From assembly GCF_003063375.1 (NCBI RefSeq), contig NZ_NERY01000001.1:1426001-1490000 (forward strand): a DNA stretch of 64,000 nucleotides. The letters are read 5' to 3'. Made by a program: the position numbers and the translations under genes. The DNA is from Limnohabitans sp. MMS-10A-178 (lineage in GTDB: Bacteria > Pseudomonadota > Gammaproteobacteria > Burkholderiales > Burkholderiaceae_C). The notes under the pieces are model-generated. The model searched no databases. It had not been told where the DNA came from and saw only the letters and a list, made by a program, of their open reading frames with translations. Position 1 is the first letter of the stretch. Each line of letters opens with the position of its first letter. Below, one piece after another: positions 24,332 through 34,014 of this stretch.

Positions 24332-26047
24332 CTAAAGCTCAGCGGCTTCCACCATGAAGCGCACGCGTTTTTGTCCTTGCCATTCATCGACATCCAGCCG
24401 ATAGGCTAGCTTGACACGAGCGGGCAAAGGTTCAATTCGACCAAACCAAATGCCGTCCACTGCTTGACCTTGGTGCTTGAGCTTGAGGGCAAGGTGTTTT
24501 TCACCCACCAGCTTTTGTGAAACAACTTCCACTTCGTCGCTGAACACAGGCGCTGCAAAGCCTTGGCCCCATACCTCTTTGTGCATCACATCGATGAATT
24601 CAACGCGCCGGTATTGAGCTTGCAGCGGGCCATCGGTTTCCAATTTGCGCTGAAGCGTTGCAGGTGACAAAAGCTCGGCAGCCACTTGCATGAAACAAGC
24701 CTCAAACAATTCCAAGTTTTCTTCTTCGATGGTGCAGCCAGCAGCCATGGCATGGCCACCAAATCGCAACAGCACATGCGGATGCTTTTTGGCCATGAGG
24801 TCAAGCGCATCTCGCAGGTGAAAGCCCGGAATCGAACGGCCAGAGCCTTTCAATTCATGCTCTTTGCCTGGGGCATTGCTGGCAGCAAAAACAAAGCAGG
24901 GTCGGTGAAATTTGTCTTTGATGCGGGAGGCCACAATGCCCACCACACCCTCATGAAAATCGGGATCGAACACGCAGATGGCGGGGGGCGGTTCCTCGCT
25001 GTCATCCAACAAGGACTCGGCAATGTCCATGGCTTGCTGGCGCATGTCGCCTTCTATGTCTCGCCGCTCCCGGTTGATGGCGTCCAGTTGCTTGGCCAAT
25101 TCATCGGCTCTTGCGGCATCATCGGTGGTTAGGCATTCAATGCCCAGCGTCATGTCTGACAAGCGGCCTGCCGCATTGATCCGAGGGCCGAGTGCAAATC
25201 CAAAGTCAAAGGTGGTGGCTACTTTGGGCTCCCGACCAGCCGCTTTGAACAATGACAGCATGCCCGCAGGCATCTGCCCTGCCCGAATGCGTTTCAAGCC
25301 CTGTGCCACCAAGCGGCGATTGTTGTTGTCAAGCCTCACCACGTCTGCCACTGTGCCCAAGGCCACCAAAGGCAAAAGGGTATCAAGCTTGGGTTGAGAC
25401 TCGGCTGAGAAAACGCCACGTTGGCGCAGCTCTGCACGCAAGGCCAGCAGCACATAAAACATCACGCCCACACCAGCCAATGACTTGCTTTCGAAATCGC
25501 AGCCTGCTTGGTTGGGGTTCACAATGACTTCTGCAGAGGGCAAGGTAGCCGCAGGCAAATGATGATCTGTGATCAAGACTTGCAAGCCCAAAGCTTGCGC
25601 TTGCGCAACGCCCTCGATGCTGGCAATGCCATTGTCGACGGTAATGAGCACATCAGCCCCCGATTGCTTCACACGCTCTGCAATGGGGGCCGTCAGACCA
25701 TAGCCATCCACAACGCGATCGGGCACGATGTAGCTCAATTGCTGCGCGCCCAGCATGCGCAAACCCCGAAGGCCGATTGCACAGGCTGTTGCGCCGTCGC
25801 AATCGTAGTCGGCCACGATGCAAAGTCGCTTGTTGCTTGCAATGGCATTGGCCAACAAAACAGCTGCCGCTTGGTTCCCTTTCAAGGAGTTAGGCGCCAA
25901 TAACTTGGCCAGACCATCGTCTAGTTCTTCTGCACTCAAGATGCCCCGCGCAGCAAACAAGCGCGACAACAGGGGGTGAATGCCGGCTTGTTCTAAGGCC
26001 CAAGCACTGCGCGGCGGGACATCGCGCGTCAATATTTTCAAACTCAT
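24332..26047 (-). CDS. recJ: Single-stranded-DNA-specific exonuclease RecJ
   Basis: A 571-residue DHH-family exonuclease: motif I DYDCDG (80-85), DNG (138-140), the DHH motif (161-163), then a DHHA1 region with GSGRSIPGFHLRDAL and FGGHAMAAG. It degrades single-stranded DNA 5'-3' in recombination and mismatch repair. The ATG at 26047 (MSLKILTRDV) overlaps the stop of the upstream RpfE-like gene in an ATGA quartet. It converges on coaD with five bases between them. Confidence 0.96.
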   Translation of the reverse strand: MSLKILTRDVPPRSAWALEQAGIHPLLSRLFAARGILSAEELDDGLAKLLAPNSLKGNQAAAVLLANAIASNKRLCIVADYDCDGATACAIGLRGLRMLGAQQLSYIVPDRVVDGYGLTAPIAERVKQSGADVLITVDNGIASIEGVAQAQALGLQVLITDHHLPAATLPSAEVIVNPNQAGCDFESKSLAGVGVMFYVLLALRAELRQRGVFSAESQPKLDTLLPLVALGTVADVVRLDNNNRRLVAQGLKRIRAGQMPAGMLSLFKAAGREPKVATTFDFGFALGPRINAAGRLSDMTLGIECLTTDDAARADELAKQLDAINRERRDIEGDMRQQAMDIAESLLDDSEEPPPAICVFDPDFHEGVVGIVASRIKDKFHRPCFVFAASNAPGKEHELKGSGRSIPGFHLRDALDLMAKKHPHVLLRFGGHAMAAGCTIEEENLELFEACFMQVAAELLSPATLQRKLETDGPLQAQYRRVEFIDVMHKEVWGQGFAAPVFSDEVEVVSQKLVGEKHLALKLKHQGQAVDGIWFGRIEPLPARVKLAYRLDVDEWQGQKRVRFMVEAAEL

Positions 26048-27003
26048 GAGCTGGCAACTCCATTTGACAAGGTTCGCAATTCTCGGCTCAGCGAGACAGG
26101 CTTGAAAACGCGCTGCAGTTTTTGACGCCATGAATCTGGCTGCAGTGAGTAGTGCCGCAAAGAATCTTCACTGCAAAGAGTGAGCGACACAGATTGGTTC
26201 AATTCCAACGCTTGGCACAAAGAAAGTGCCAGCGAGTTGTCAATCTGTTGCCATGACTTTTGCCAAAGCGTTGGGTCTGTCGATAGGGCTGCTTCTCGCA
26301 AATCGAGGGCCACCGAAACGTCGCTGCTTTTCGGGTAAAGCTGGTCTAAAGCTCTGTGCATCCAAAATGAATTGACCGTCCATCGCCCCTTCAAACTCCG
26401 CTCGTCGTTCACAGGGTGTTGGTAAAGAAGCATCTGCATTTCACTTTGTAAACGTTGCAAAGTTTTGGCTTGTTGCAAATTGGGCATCCACGTTTGAATG
26501 CTTTTGCCCGACACCCGCTCAATGCTGGCCAAAGGCAAACCATCGATCAAATTGCCAGTGACACGCCAAACCAGAGGGCTTTCGTACACAAGCTGCAGTC
26601 CGTCTTCTTCAAAGTAGGGCTGCATGGCAGACAAAACTTGCCTTGATTCTGCGTCGCTCAAGGCCAACTCTTCAGGCTTGAGCAAAATCACTTCATTCAT
26701 GCCGACTTGCCAATGGCAGGGGGTCATGATGGCTTCTGGGCCTAAGCAGGGAGCAATGCCAACGAGTTTGGGGGCATCTTCGTGCGGCATGAGAAACGCA
26801 CTCGACTCTGCAGTTGCTGGGCTCGAAATTTTGACATGCGACAGGCGGCTGAGTAATTTTTCCAAGTTGGGCAAATACAATGCATCAGTTGCCTTTTGCA
26901 GCACCTCAGATTCTGGGGCGGCGTAGGCAATCACCCCATGGCGGATGGCTACATGGCCTTCATGGACCTGGGGCATTGCGGTGGGTGATAAGCCTGCTTT
27001 CAT
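26044..27003 (-). CDS. RpfE-like conserved protein coupled to recJ
   Basis: About 319 residues; no signal peptide, membrane segment or strong catalytic motif. The N-terminal region (DALYLPNLEKLLSRL) and CHWQVGMNEVILL, EEDGLQLVYESPLVWRV and WTVNSFWMHRAL fit a conserved Burkholderiales family encoded next to recJ. I relate it to the RpfE protein of the Xanthomonas rpf locus, which also sits beside recJ; this is from memory. Homologs are sometimes labelled phosphoglycerate mutase-like, which I cannot support here. Its stop overlaps the recJ start by four bases. ATG 27003 is chosen over 27051 without firm evidence. Confidence 0.65.
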   Translation of the reverse strand: MKAGLSPTAMPQVHEGHVAIRHGVIAYAAPESEVLQKATDALYLPNLEKLLSRLSHVKISSPATAESSAFLMPHEDAPKLVGIAPCLGPEAIMTPCHWQVGMNEVILLKPEELALSDAESRQVLSAMQPYFEEDGLQLVYESPLVWRVTGNLIDGLPLASIERVSGKSIQTWMPNLQQAKTLQRLQSEMQMLLYQHPVNDERSLKGRWTVNSFWMHRALDQLYPKSSDVSVALDLREAALSTDPTLWQKSWQQIDNSLALSLCQALELNQSVSLTLCSEDSLRHYSLQPDSWRQKLQRVFKPVSLSRELRTLSNGVASS

Positions 27004-27098
27004 GCCTGTATTGTCAGGGATGACACAATGCCCCTTTGTGACAGTCGGCATGAGGCGTTTGGCGTGTGGCAGTATCTGTCCCTTGAAAGTGGCCCTGA

Positions 27099-28376
27099 AT
27101 GAGTTTTGAATTGCCTTACGAGTTGGTATTGGGTTGGCGCTATACCCGCGCAGGCAGAGCCACGCGTCGCAACGGCTTCATCTCTTTCATCTCGGGCGTC
27201 TCGATGCTTGGCATAGGCCTTGGTGTTGCAGCCTTGGTCATTGTTTTGTCTGTCATGAATGGCTTTCAGAAAGAAGTCCGAGACAGAATGTTGAGCGTGG
27301 TGTCGCACATCGAATTGATTTCAGCCGATGGCGGACCATTAGAAGACGTCAACGGCACTCTTCAGCAACTTAAAAGCAATCCCAAAGTCATTGGCGCAGC
27401 CCCTTTCATTGCCGCGCAAGCCTTGCTGGCCAGGGGTGAGGACATGAAGGGTGTCTTGGTGAGGGGCATCGATCCTGCACTCGAACCCAGCGTGGTAGAC
27501 CTGTCTGCGGGTTCAATGGCTGGCAATCAAGCCTTGCCTGGCATCCAAGAATTGGTGCCCGGGCAGTTTGGGATTGTGTTGGGGCTTGATTTGGCGCGGC
27601 AGTTGGGTCTGCGAATTGGCGATCCCGTCACGCTCATTGCGCCCAACGGCCAAGTAACCCCGGCAGGTGTTGTGCCGCGCCTCAAACAAATGCAAGTGGT
27701 GGGTGTTTTTAATTCGGGGCACTACGAATACGACGCATCCTTGGCCATGTTGCACGTGGCCGATGCAGGCAAAATTTTTCGCTTAGAAGGCCCCACAGGC
27801 ATCCGTCTCAAAATCAAAGATTTGCACGAAGCGCGCGCGGTAGCGCGAGAGCTTGCACCCACCTTGCCCATGGGCATGGCGCTGCGCGATTGGACGCAAC
27901 AAAACAGAACCTGGTTTGCAGCCGTGCAAGTTGAAAAGCGCATGATGTTCATCATTCTCACGCTCATTGTGGCGGTGGCCGCTTTCAATTTGGTGTCTAC
28001 TTTGGTAATGTCCGTGACCGACAAACGCGCAGACATCGCCATCTTGCGAACCTTGGGTGCAAGCCCTAGAAGCATCATGGGCGTGTTCATGGTTCAGGGC
28101 GCATTGGTGGGCGTGATTGGCACATTGGGTGGCATGCTGTTGGGCTTGCTCATTGCATTCAACATTGATGTGATCGTGCCAGCGCTCGAAACACTTTTCC
28201 GCGCCAGCTTTTTACCCAAAGACATTTACCTCATTAGCCGCATGCCAAGCGACCCCCAAATGTCTGACATCTTGCCGGTCGTGCTTATTTCATTGATTTT
28301 GTCCTTTGTTGCAACGCTCTATCCGAGCTGGCGCGCCAGCAAAGTCAACCCTGCGGAGGCTTTGCGTTATGAGTGA
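27099..28376 (+). CDS. lolC: Lipoprotein-releasing ABC transporter permease (LolC/LolE/LolF type)
   Basis: A 425-residue inner-membrane permease: an N-terminal membrane helix in [20 protein letters not shown], a large periplasmic MacB-like domain, and three C-terminal membrane helices ending in [18 protein letters not shown]. It opens [21 protein letters not shown], as expected for LolC/E. With LolD it extracts lipoproteins from the inner membrane and passes them to LolA. Only one permease gene is present, so the complex is presumably a homodimer or the second subunit is elsewhere. It overlaps lolD by eight bases. Confidence 0.94.
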   Translation: MSFELPYELVLGWRYTRAGRATRRNGFISFISGVSMLGIGLGVAALVIVLSVMNGFQKEVRDRMLSVVSHIELISADGGPLEDVNGTLQQLKSNPKVIGAAPFIAAQALLARGEDMKGVLVRGIDPALEPSVVDLSAGSMAGNQALPGIQELVPGQFGIVLGLDLARQLGLRIGDPVTLIAPNGQVTPAGVVPRLKQMQVVGVFNSGHYEYDASLAMLHVADAGKIFRLEGPTGIRLKIKDLHEARAVARELAPTLPMGMALRDWTQQNRTWFAAVQVEKRMMFIILTLIVAVAAFNLVSTLVMSVTDKRADIAILRTLGASPRSIMGVFMVQGALVGVIGTLGGMLLGLLIAFNIDVIVPALETLFRASFLPKDIYLISRMPSDPQMSDILPVVLISLILSFVATLYPSWRASKVNPAEALRYE

Positions 28377-29058
28377 TGTGGCCCAACAGCCGGTGCTCGA
28401 AGTTCGTGGCTTAAGCAAGCGTTTTTCAGAAGGTGGCTTGAGCGTCTCTGTTTTGCAAGGCGTCGACCTCAGCGTTAAGGCCGGTGAAACTGTGGCCATT
28501 GTGGGCGCCTCGGGCTCCGGCAAAAGTACGCTGATGCATTTGATGGGCGGCCTCGACTCGCCCACTCAAGGCAAAGTGTTGTTGCAGGGGCAAGATTGGT
28601 CTGGCTACAGTGCCGCTGAACAAGGCGCCAGACGCAACCGTTTGCTGGGTTTTGTTTACCAGTTTCACCATTTGTTGCCCGAATTTACGGCGCAAGAAAA
28701 TGTGGCCATGCCGCTTTGGATTCGGCGCGACTTGAAACAAGCCGCCAATGCTGTGGCCTTGGAAAGATTGGCGCAAGTGGGCCTTCAAAATAGAGCATTG
28801 CACCGACCTGCAGAGCTGTCAGGGGGCGAGCGCCAAAGGGTGGCTATTGCGCGCGCCATGGTGACCCAACCCGCTTGTGTTTTGGCCGATGAGCCTACTG
28901 GCAATTTGGACCGGGCCACTGCGGAAAGTGTTTTTGACCTGATGCTCAACACGGCCGAAAAACAAGGCACTGCCTTTGTGGTGGTCACTCACGACCCTCA
29001 TCTTGCAGCGCGTTGCAGCCGTGTTCTTCGTCTAGAAAAAGGCGTGCTTCAGTCATGA
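28369..29058 (+). CDS. lolD: Lipoprotein-releasing ABC transporter ATP-binding protein LolD
   Basis: A 229-residue ATPase: Walker [11 protein letters not shown]-loop region [14 protein letters not shown], signature [14 protein letters not shown], Walker [13 protein letters not shown] and the H-loop VVVTHD. It powers LolC. ATG 28369 lies inside the end of lolC with GGAGG about ten bases upstream, and its stop overlaps the tatD start (ATGA). Confidence 0.96.
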   Translation: MSDVAQQPVLEVRGLSKRFSEGGLSVSVLQGVDLSVKAGETVAIVGASGSGKSTLMHLMGGLDSPTQGKVLLQGQDWSGYSAAEQGARRNRLLGFVYQFHHLLPEFTAQENVAMPLWIRRDLKQAANAVALERLAQVGLQNRALHRPAELSGGERQRVAIARAMVTQPACVLADEPTGNLDRATAESVFDLMLNTAEKQGTAFVVVTHDPHLAARCSRVLRLEKGVLQS

Positions 29059-29930
29059 GCCTGCGCTGGCTTGACAGCCATTGCCATTTAGATGCCCCTG
29101 AGTTTGACCCAGACCGCACAGCGGTGATTCAAAACGCACAATCGCATGGCGTGGCTTGGTGTGTCATGCCTGCAGTTCAAGCCAAAGATTTTTTGTCTCT
29201 GCAAAAGTTGGCGCAAGAATTTCATCAGCCCTATGCGCTTGGCATTCATCCCTTGTATGTGCCACAGGCTCAAGAAAAAGACTTGGATTTTTTAGCGCAA
29301 TGCATTGAAGGTGCGTTGGAAAAAGACGCCCAAGGTTTGCGCGCCGATACCAGGCTGGTGGCATTGGGCGAAATAGGCTTGGATTTTTTTGTACCTGCTT
29401 TGTGTGAACCCGCCATGCGAGAAAAGCAAGAATTCTTCTATCACGCTCAATTGAAGCTGGCGCATAAATTCAAACTTCCCGTCATTTTGCATGTGCGCAA
29501 ATCTGCAGATGAATTGTTAAAAGGGCTAAGGCGGTATGTGGTGCAGGGCGGCATCGCGCATGCCTTCAATGGCAGTTTTCAGCAAGCTCAGACCTTTATC
29601 GAGATGGGTTTTGCTTTGGGTTTTGGGGGTGCGCTCACCTTTGATAGAGCACTGCAACTCAGGCGCTTGGCCACCGAGCTGCCGCTCTCGGCCTTGGTGT
29701 TGGAAACCGATGCGCCTGACATACCACCGCATTGGCTTTACAAAACGCAAGCCGAAAGAAAATCAGAACTCGGCCTTGCTGTGCAGGCTCGCAATGAGCC
29801 CTCTGAGTTGCCGCGCATCGGTGCTGTTTTGGCGCAGTTGCGCGGCCTTTCAGTGTCTGACATTGCTGCTGTCACACTGGCCAATGCGCAGCGTGTTCTT
29901 CCGCAGCTTCATACTTTCGAACATCCATGA
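29055..29930 (+). CDS. TatD-family metal-dependent hydrolase
   Basis: A 291-residue TIM-barrel hydrolase of the TatD family. Metal ligands are visible: DSHCHLD near the N-terminus, Glu in [10 protein letters not shown], His in VILHVRKS, His in [10 protein letters not shown] and Asp in [12 protein letters not shown]. Family members act as metal-dependent 3'-5' exonucleases or deoxyribonucleases. The ATG overlaps the lolD stop and its own stop overlaps the next gene, both by four bases. Confidence 0.92.
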   Translation: MSLRWLDSHCHLDAPEFDPDRTAVIQNAQSHGVAWCVMPAVQAKDFLSLQKLAQEFHQPYALGIHPLYVPQAQEKDLDFLAQCIEGALEKDAQGLRADTRLVALGEIGLDFFVPALCEPAMREKQEFFYHAQLKLAHKFKLPVILHVRKSADELLKGLRRYVVQGGIAHAFNGSFQQAQTFIEMGFALGFGGALTFDRALQLRRLATELPLSALVLETDAPDIPPHWLYKTQAERKSELGLAVQARNEPSELPRIGAVLAQLRGLSVSDIAAVTLANAQRVLPQLHTFEHP

Positions 29931-30691
29931 GCAAATCTCCATCCAAAGCCCTCGAGCTGCCAGAAGTCAATTTTTCGGAAGATGGTGTGTCGCGCTATTT
30001 GCATTTAGGCACGCCCTGGATTCAAGGTGCCATGAACATCAAAGAACCTTTTGACTTAGAGCTTGAGTACATTCAAAGAATGATGGTGGGCTTGCTATTT
30101 TTAAAGAGCGCTTCGGTCGCGGGACGTCATGCCATGCAGTTGGGCTTGGGGGCGGCCAGCTTGACCAAGTTTTGCTATAAAAAATTGCGTTGGACATGCA
30201 CTGCGATAGAACTCAATCCGGGCGTTTTGCATGCCTGTCGGGGCTGGTTCAAATTGCCAGAAGATGGCCCTCGCATGCGTGTCATCATTGCCGATGCAGC
30301 CAAGGAAATTCAAAGCCAAGAGTGGCAGGGCACGGTCGATGTTTTGCACGTAGACCTGTACGACCATGAGGCTGCCGCGCCAGTGTTAGACAGCGTGGCG
30401 TTTTACAAAAATTGTCGTGCGCTGCTCACAGATGAAGGCACTATGACAGTCAATTTGTTTGGCCGCACTTCGAGTTATGACCAAAGTTTGGCCAAGATGG
30501 CTGAGGCTTTTGGAGAAGACGCTTTGTGGGCCTTCAAACCCACCCGCGAGGGCAACACGGTGGTCTTGGCGCAACGCGTGCCAAGCAGACCTTCCAAAGA
30601 TGCGCTCTTGGTTCAAGCCGAGGCAATTGAAAATAGATTTGGATTACCCGCCACAAAGTGGCTGAGAGTTTTCAAACCCTTGGTGAAATAA
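29927..30691 (+). CDS. Spermidine-synthase-like methyltransferase-fold protein
   Basis: A 254-residue Rossmann-fold protein resembling the spermine/spermidine synthase superfamily. A glycine loop (AMQLGLGAASLTKFCYKK), an acidic strand end (CTAIELNPGVLHACRGWF), IADAAKEI, and the aspartate-rich VDVLHVDLYDHEAAAP follow in the expected order. It could be an aminopropyltransferase or a related SAM-dependent enzyme; polyamine specificity is not provable from the sequence. It is the last gene of lolC-lolD-tatD, coupled to tatD by an ATGA overlap. Confidence 0.75.
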   Translation: MSKSPSKALELPEVNFSEDGVSRYLHLGTPWIQGAMNIKEPFDLELEYIQRMMVGLLFLKSASVAGRHAMQLGLGAASLTKFCYKKLRWTCTAIELNPGVLHACRGWFKLPEDGPRMRVIIADAAKEIQSQEWQGTVDVLHVDLYDHEAAAPVLDSVAFYKNCRALLTDEGTMTVNLFGRTSSYDQSLAKMAEAFGEDALWAFKPTREGNTVVLAQRVPSRPSKDALLVQAEAIENRFGLPATKWLRVFKPLVK

Positions 30692-30717
30692 TCTGAGCGC
30701 GCAAAGCTTTGAAAACT

Positions 30718-30787
30718 AGGGTAAACCCACAAAGTGCATGTCTTTATTTGCCACTCTGTAGGTGAAACCCACATATCTACATAGATA
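30718..30787. promoter_or_regulatory. Upstream region of tctBA with spaced direct repeats and a palindrome
   Basis: Two near-identical 14-mers, AGGGTAAACCCACA (30718-30731) and AGGTGAAACCCACA (30760-30773), start 42 bases apart, about four helical turns. The second is followed at once by the perfect inverted repeat TATCTA-CA-TAGATA (30774-30787). A TTGCCA hexamer at 30748-30753 could be a -35. The set suggests regulator sites controlling the transporter genes; the regulator is unknown. Confidence 0.5.
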
Positions 30788-30835
30788 AATTGGCCTGAAA
30801 ATCCGGCATCCCAAACTTTTTGGAGGAGCGTTCCT

Positions 30836-31324
30836 GTGAAAATCAAAAGTCAAAAAGACTTTTACTCTGGTCTTCTGTACACCGTGGTTGGTGCTGCATT
30901 TGCTTACGGAGCTACAAGCTACAACATCGGTACTGGTGCACGCATGGGTCCCGGCTATTTTCCATTGTTGCTGGGCAGCCTGCTGGCCATCATTGGCGGC
31001 ATCATCATTTTCAAATCCTTGGTGGTTGAAACCCCCACCGGTGATCGAGTAGGTTCTTGGGCCTGGAAACCTTTGTCATTCATCATTGCAGGCAATTTGT
31101 TGTTTGGTGTTTTGTTGGGTGGCTTGCCCAGCATCAAATTTCCGGCCATGGGTTTGATCGTTGCCATTTATGGAACCACCTTGGTTGTGAGCATGGCAGG
31201 CGATAAATTCAAACTGAAAGAAGTTTTGGTTTTGGCCACAGTCTTGTCTGTTTTGAGCTACCTCGCCTTCATTGTGCTGCTCAAACTGCAGTTCCCTGTT
31301 TGGCCTTCTTTCATTGCAGGTTAA
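30836..31324 (+). CDS. tctB: Tripartite tricarboxylate transporter small membrane subunit TctB
   Basis: A 162-residue protein with four membrane helices and the TctB hallmark GARMGPGYFPLLLG. It starts at GTG 30836 behind a strong GGAGGAG Shine-Dalgarno. TctB is the small integral subunit of the secondary TTT carboxylate transporters. tctA follows after 12 bases, so they form one unit. The substrate is set by the Bug/TctC receptor, perhaps the one at 32986. Confidence 0.93.
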   Translation: MKIKSQKDFYSGLLYTVVGAAFAYGATSYNIGTGARMGPGYFPLLLGSLLAIIGGIIIFKSLVVETPTGDRVGSWAWKPLSFIIAGNLLFGVLLGGLPSIKFPAMGLIVAIYGTTLVVSMAGDKFKLKEVLVLATVLSVLSYLAFIVLLKLQFPVWPSFIAG

Positions 31325-31336
31325 GGAGTACCCCAA

Positions 31337-32848
31337 ATGGATTTAATCAATAACTTATCCTTGGGTTTTGGTGTTGCCTTCACCGTCCAAAACCTGATTT
31401 ACGCCTTCATCGGTTGTTTGCTGGGTACGCTCATTGGCGTGTTGCCAGGCATTGGCCCTGTGGCCACCATTGCTATGTTGCTGCCCGCAACCTACGCACT
31501 GCCTCCCATTGCCGCTCTCATTATGTTGGCCGGTATTTACTACGGCGCCCAATACGGCGGCTCCACAACTGCCATTTTGGTGAACTTGCCTGGCGAGTCG
31601 TCCTCGGTGGTCACGGTCATTGACGGCTATCAAATGGCCCGAAAAGGGCGAGCGGGGCCTGCGTTGGCTGCGGCCGGTTTGGGCTCATTCTTTGCCGGAT
31701 GTGTGGGTACCTTGATTTTGGCTGCTTTTGCTGCCCCTCTAACTGAGGTTGCTTTCAAATTTGGTCCAGCCGAATATTTCTCCCTCATGGTCTTGGGTCT
31801 GATTGGCGCCGTGGTGTTGGCCTCTGGCTCCCTCATCAAAGCCGTGGGCATGATTGTGCTGGGCTTGCTGATGGGCTTGATCGGTACCGATGTCAACTCT
31901 GGTGTGGCTCGTTATAGCTTCGATATACCTGAACTCACAGACGGTATTGGTTTCATCGTCGTTGCCATGGGTGTTTTTGGTTACGGCGAGATCATTGCCA
32001 ACTTGGGACAGCCTGAAGACAAACGCGAAGTGTTTACCGGAAAAGTTAAGGGACTCTTCCCAACGGGTGAAGACTTCCGGAACATGATTCCTGCTGTGTT
32101 GCGGGGTACAACCATTGGTTCTTGCTTGGGTATCTTGCCTGGCGGCGGAGCTTTGCTTGCAGCGTTTGCGGCTTACACCATCGAAAAGAAAACCAAATTG
32201 CGTCCTGGTGAAGTGCCTTTCGGTCAAGGCAACATTCGTGGCGTTGCAGCCCCTGAGTCAGCCAACAACGCAGGTTCGCAAACCTCCTTCATTCCATTGC
32301 TCACATTGGGTATTCCACCCAACGCAGTGATGGCCTTGATGGTCGGTGCCATGACCATTCACAACATTCAACCTGGCCCACAGGTGATGACTAGCAACCC
32401 AGAGTTGTTCTGGGGTCTGATTGCTTCCATGTGGCTTGGTAACGCCATGCTGATCATTTTGAACTTGCCGCTCATTGGCATCTGGATCAAATTGCTCACA
32501 GTGCCATACCGTTGGTTGTTCCCTGCCATCATTTTGTTCTGCGCTATTGGCGTGTACTCCACCAACAACAACACCTTCGACATCTGGATGGTGGGTGCCT
32601 TTGGTATCATCGGTTACACGTTTATCAAACTGGGCATGGAGCCTGCGCCCTTGCTGCTCGGCTTCATCTTGGGTCCCATGATGGAAGAGAACTTGCGACG
32701 CGCATTGCTCCTGTCGCGTGGTGACTGGTCGGTGTTTGTCACCCGTGGTTTGTCTGCCAGCTTGTTGGCTGTCGCAGCCATCTTGCTGATCATCGTGTTG
32801 CTGCCTTCCGTGAAGTCCAAGCGCCAAGAAGCCTTTGTCGAAGAATGA
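31337..32848 (+). CDS. tctA: Tripartite tricarboxylate transporter large membrane subunit TctA
   Basis: A 503-residue permease with about 11-12 membrane helices and the family motifs GVLPGIGPVATIAMLLP, YYGAQYGGSTTAILVNLPGE, LGILPGGGALLAAFAAYT and GVAAPESANNAGSQTSFIP. It carries out ion-coupled uptake of carboxylates handed over by a Bug receptor. It follows tctB by 12 bases and is closed by a strong terminator before tctC. Confidence 0.95.
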   Translation: MDLINNLSLGFGVAFTVQNLIYAFIGCLLGTLIGVLPGIGPVATIAMLLPATYALPPIAALIMLAGIYYGAQYGGSTTAILVNLPGESSSVVTVIDGYQMARKGRAGPALAAAGLGSFFAGCVGTLILAAFAAPLTEVAFKFGPAEYFSLMVLGLIGAVVLASGSLIKAVGMIVLGLLMGLIGTDVNSGVARYSFDIPELTDGIGFIVVAMGVFGYGEIIANLGQPEDKREVFTGKVKGLFPTGEDFRNMIPAVLRGTTIGSCLGILPGGGALLAAFAAYTIEKKTKLRPGEVPFGQGNIRGVAAPESANNAGSQTSFIPLLTLGIPPNAVMALMVGAMTIHNIQPGPQVMTSNPELFWGLIASMWLGNAMLIILNLPLIGIWIKLLTVPYRWLFPAIILFCAIGVYSTNNNTFDIWMVGAFGIIGYTFIKLGMEPAPLLLGFILGPMMEENLRRALLLSRGDWSVFVTRGLSASLLAVAAILLIIVLLPSVKSKRQEAFVEE

Positions 32849-32870
32849 TTCTCTGGCTTTGCTAGTACCA

Positions 32871-32897
32871 AAACGGCACCTTCGGGTGCCGTTTTTA
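32871..32897 (+). terminator. Rho-independent terminator after tctBA (UUCG tetraloop)
   Basis: An 8-10 bp stem (core ACGGCACC 32873-32880 paired with GGTGCCGT 32885-32892) closes the extra-stable cUUCGg tetraloop and runs into a T tract. It separates tctBA from tctC-ggt. Confidence 0.92.
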
Positions 32898-32945
32898 TTG
32901 GTGTGAATGGTCTTCTTACCTCTGTGAGGGATAGGGAAAAATTTC

Positions 32946-32960
32946 CTGACACAATGTCAG
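32946..32960. promoter_or_regulatory. Short palindrome upstream of tctC
   Basis: CTGACA-CAA-TGTCAG, a perfect 6-bp-arm inverted repeat 25 bases before the tctC ATG. It might be an operator controlling tctC-ggt; no regulator gene is adjacent. Confidence 0.4.
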
Positions 32961-32985
32961 CTTGAACGTGATTTGGATTTTCATC

Positions 32986-34011
32986 ATGCTACACACAAGC
33001 AGCTTTAAGCGTCGTCAAATGGGGGTACTCGCATGGGGTGCCTTTTGGGTCACAGCTTCAGCATTCTGCCTTTCGCCCAAGCTGGCGCAAGCCCAATCCC
33101 AAACAAGCTCTGCAAGCTACCCCACAAAACCCATTCGCTTGGTAGTGCCCTTTCCGGCTGGAGGCGCAACCGATATTTTTGCCAGAACCTTGTCGCAAAA
33201 ACTGGGAGAAAAAATTGGGTCTAGCGTAGTGGTAGACAACAAGCCTGGTGCAGGCGGTACCTTGGGCTCAGATTTGGTAGCCAAGTCTGTGGCCGATGGT
33301 TACACCATCCTCTTGGCCACATCTAGCACACACTCCATTGGACCCAATTTAAACCCCAGGATGCCCTACGATGCGGTGCGCGATTTCACGCCCATTGCCC
33401 AAGTGGGCAACGCACCCAGCATCATGTTGGTGCCCAACAGCTCGCCCGCCAAAACCATACAAGAATGGATAGAGTTGGCCAAGAAAAACCCAGGCAAGTT
33501 GAACTATGCCTCCAGTGGCAATGGCACCATTGTTCAACTCACTGCCGAGTTGTTCAAATCGCAAGCGGGTTTGTTCGTGGTGCACATTCCCTACAAAGGG
33601 ACGGCGCTCGCCATGCCCGATTTAATCAGTGGCAAAGTAGATGTGCTGTTTGATTCTCTGCCTACAGGTTTGCCGCATGTCAAAGATGGTCGTCTGCGTG
33701 CTTTGGGCGTGACCTCTGCCCAAAGAACCAGCATGGCGCCTGGCTTGCCAGCCATTGCCGAAGTTTTGCCTGGTTACGAATCCACCACTTGGTTTGGACT
33801 GTTTGGCCCTCAGGGCATGCGTCCTGAAATTGTGGCGCGTGTCAACACGGCAGCTCTGCAAGCTTTGGCCGATCCCGAGGTGAAGGACAAACTGCAGCGC
33901 TTGGGCATCGAAGCCGTGGGCACCTCGCCCACTCAATTTACCGCCATGCTGGCCGCGGAATCTGCCAAATGGAAAAAAATAATCACCGAACGCAAAATTA
34001 CTTTGGACTAA
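32986..34011 (+). CDS. tctC: Bug-family (TctC) periplasmic solute receptor
   Basis: A 341-residue TTT receptor with a signal peptide (hydrophobic VLAWGAFWVTASAFCLS, cleavage near AQAQS), the opening YPTKPIRLVVPFPAGGATDIFAR, VVDNKPGAGGTLGSD, and FVVHIPYKGTALAMPD. The ATG at 32986 is preferred to a TTG at 32962. It lies downstream of tctBA but behind a terminator, so it can be expressed separately, and is three bases from ggt. The ggt link suggests a gamma-glutamyl compound or a related carboxylate as ligand. Confidence 0.92.
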   Translation: MLHTSSFKRRQMGVLAWGAFWVTASAFCLSPKLAQAQSQTSSASYPTKPIRLVVPFPAGGATDIFARTLSQKLGEKIGSSVVVDNKPGAGGTLGSDLVAKSVADGYTILLATSSTHSIGPNLNPRMPYDAVRDFTPIAQVGNAPSIMLVPNSSPAKTIQEWIELAKKNPGKLNYASSGNGTIVQLTAELFKSQAGLFVVHIPYKGTALAMPDLISGKVDVLFDSLPTGLPHVKDGRLRALGVTSAQRTSMAPGLPAIAEVLPGYESTTWFGLFGPQGMRPEIVARVNTAALQALADPEVKDKLQRLGIEAVGTSPTQFTAMLAAESAKWKKIITERKITLD

Positions 34012-34014
34012 ACC

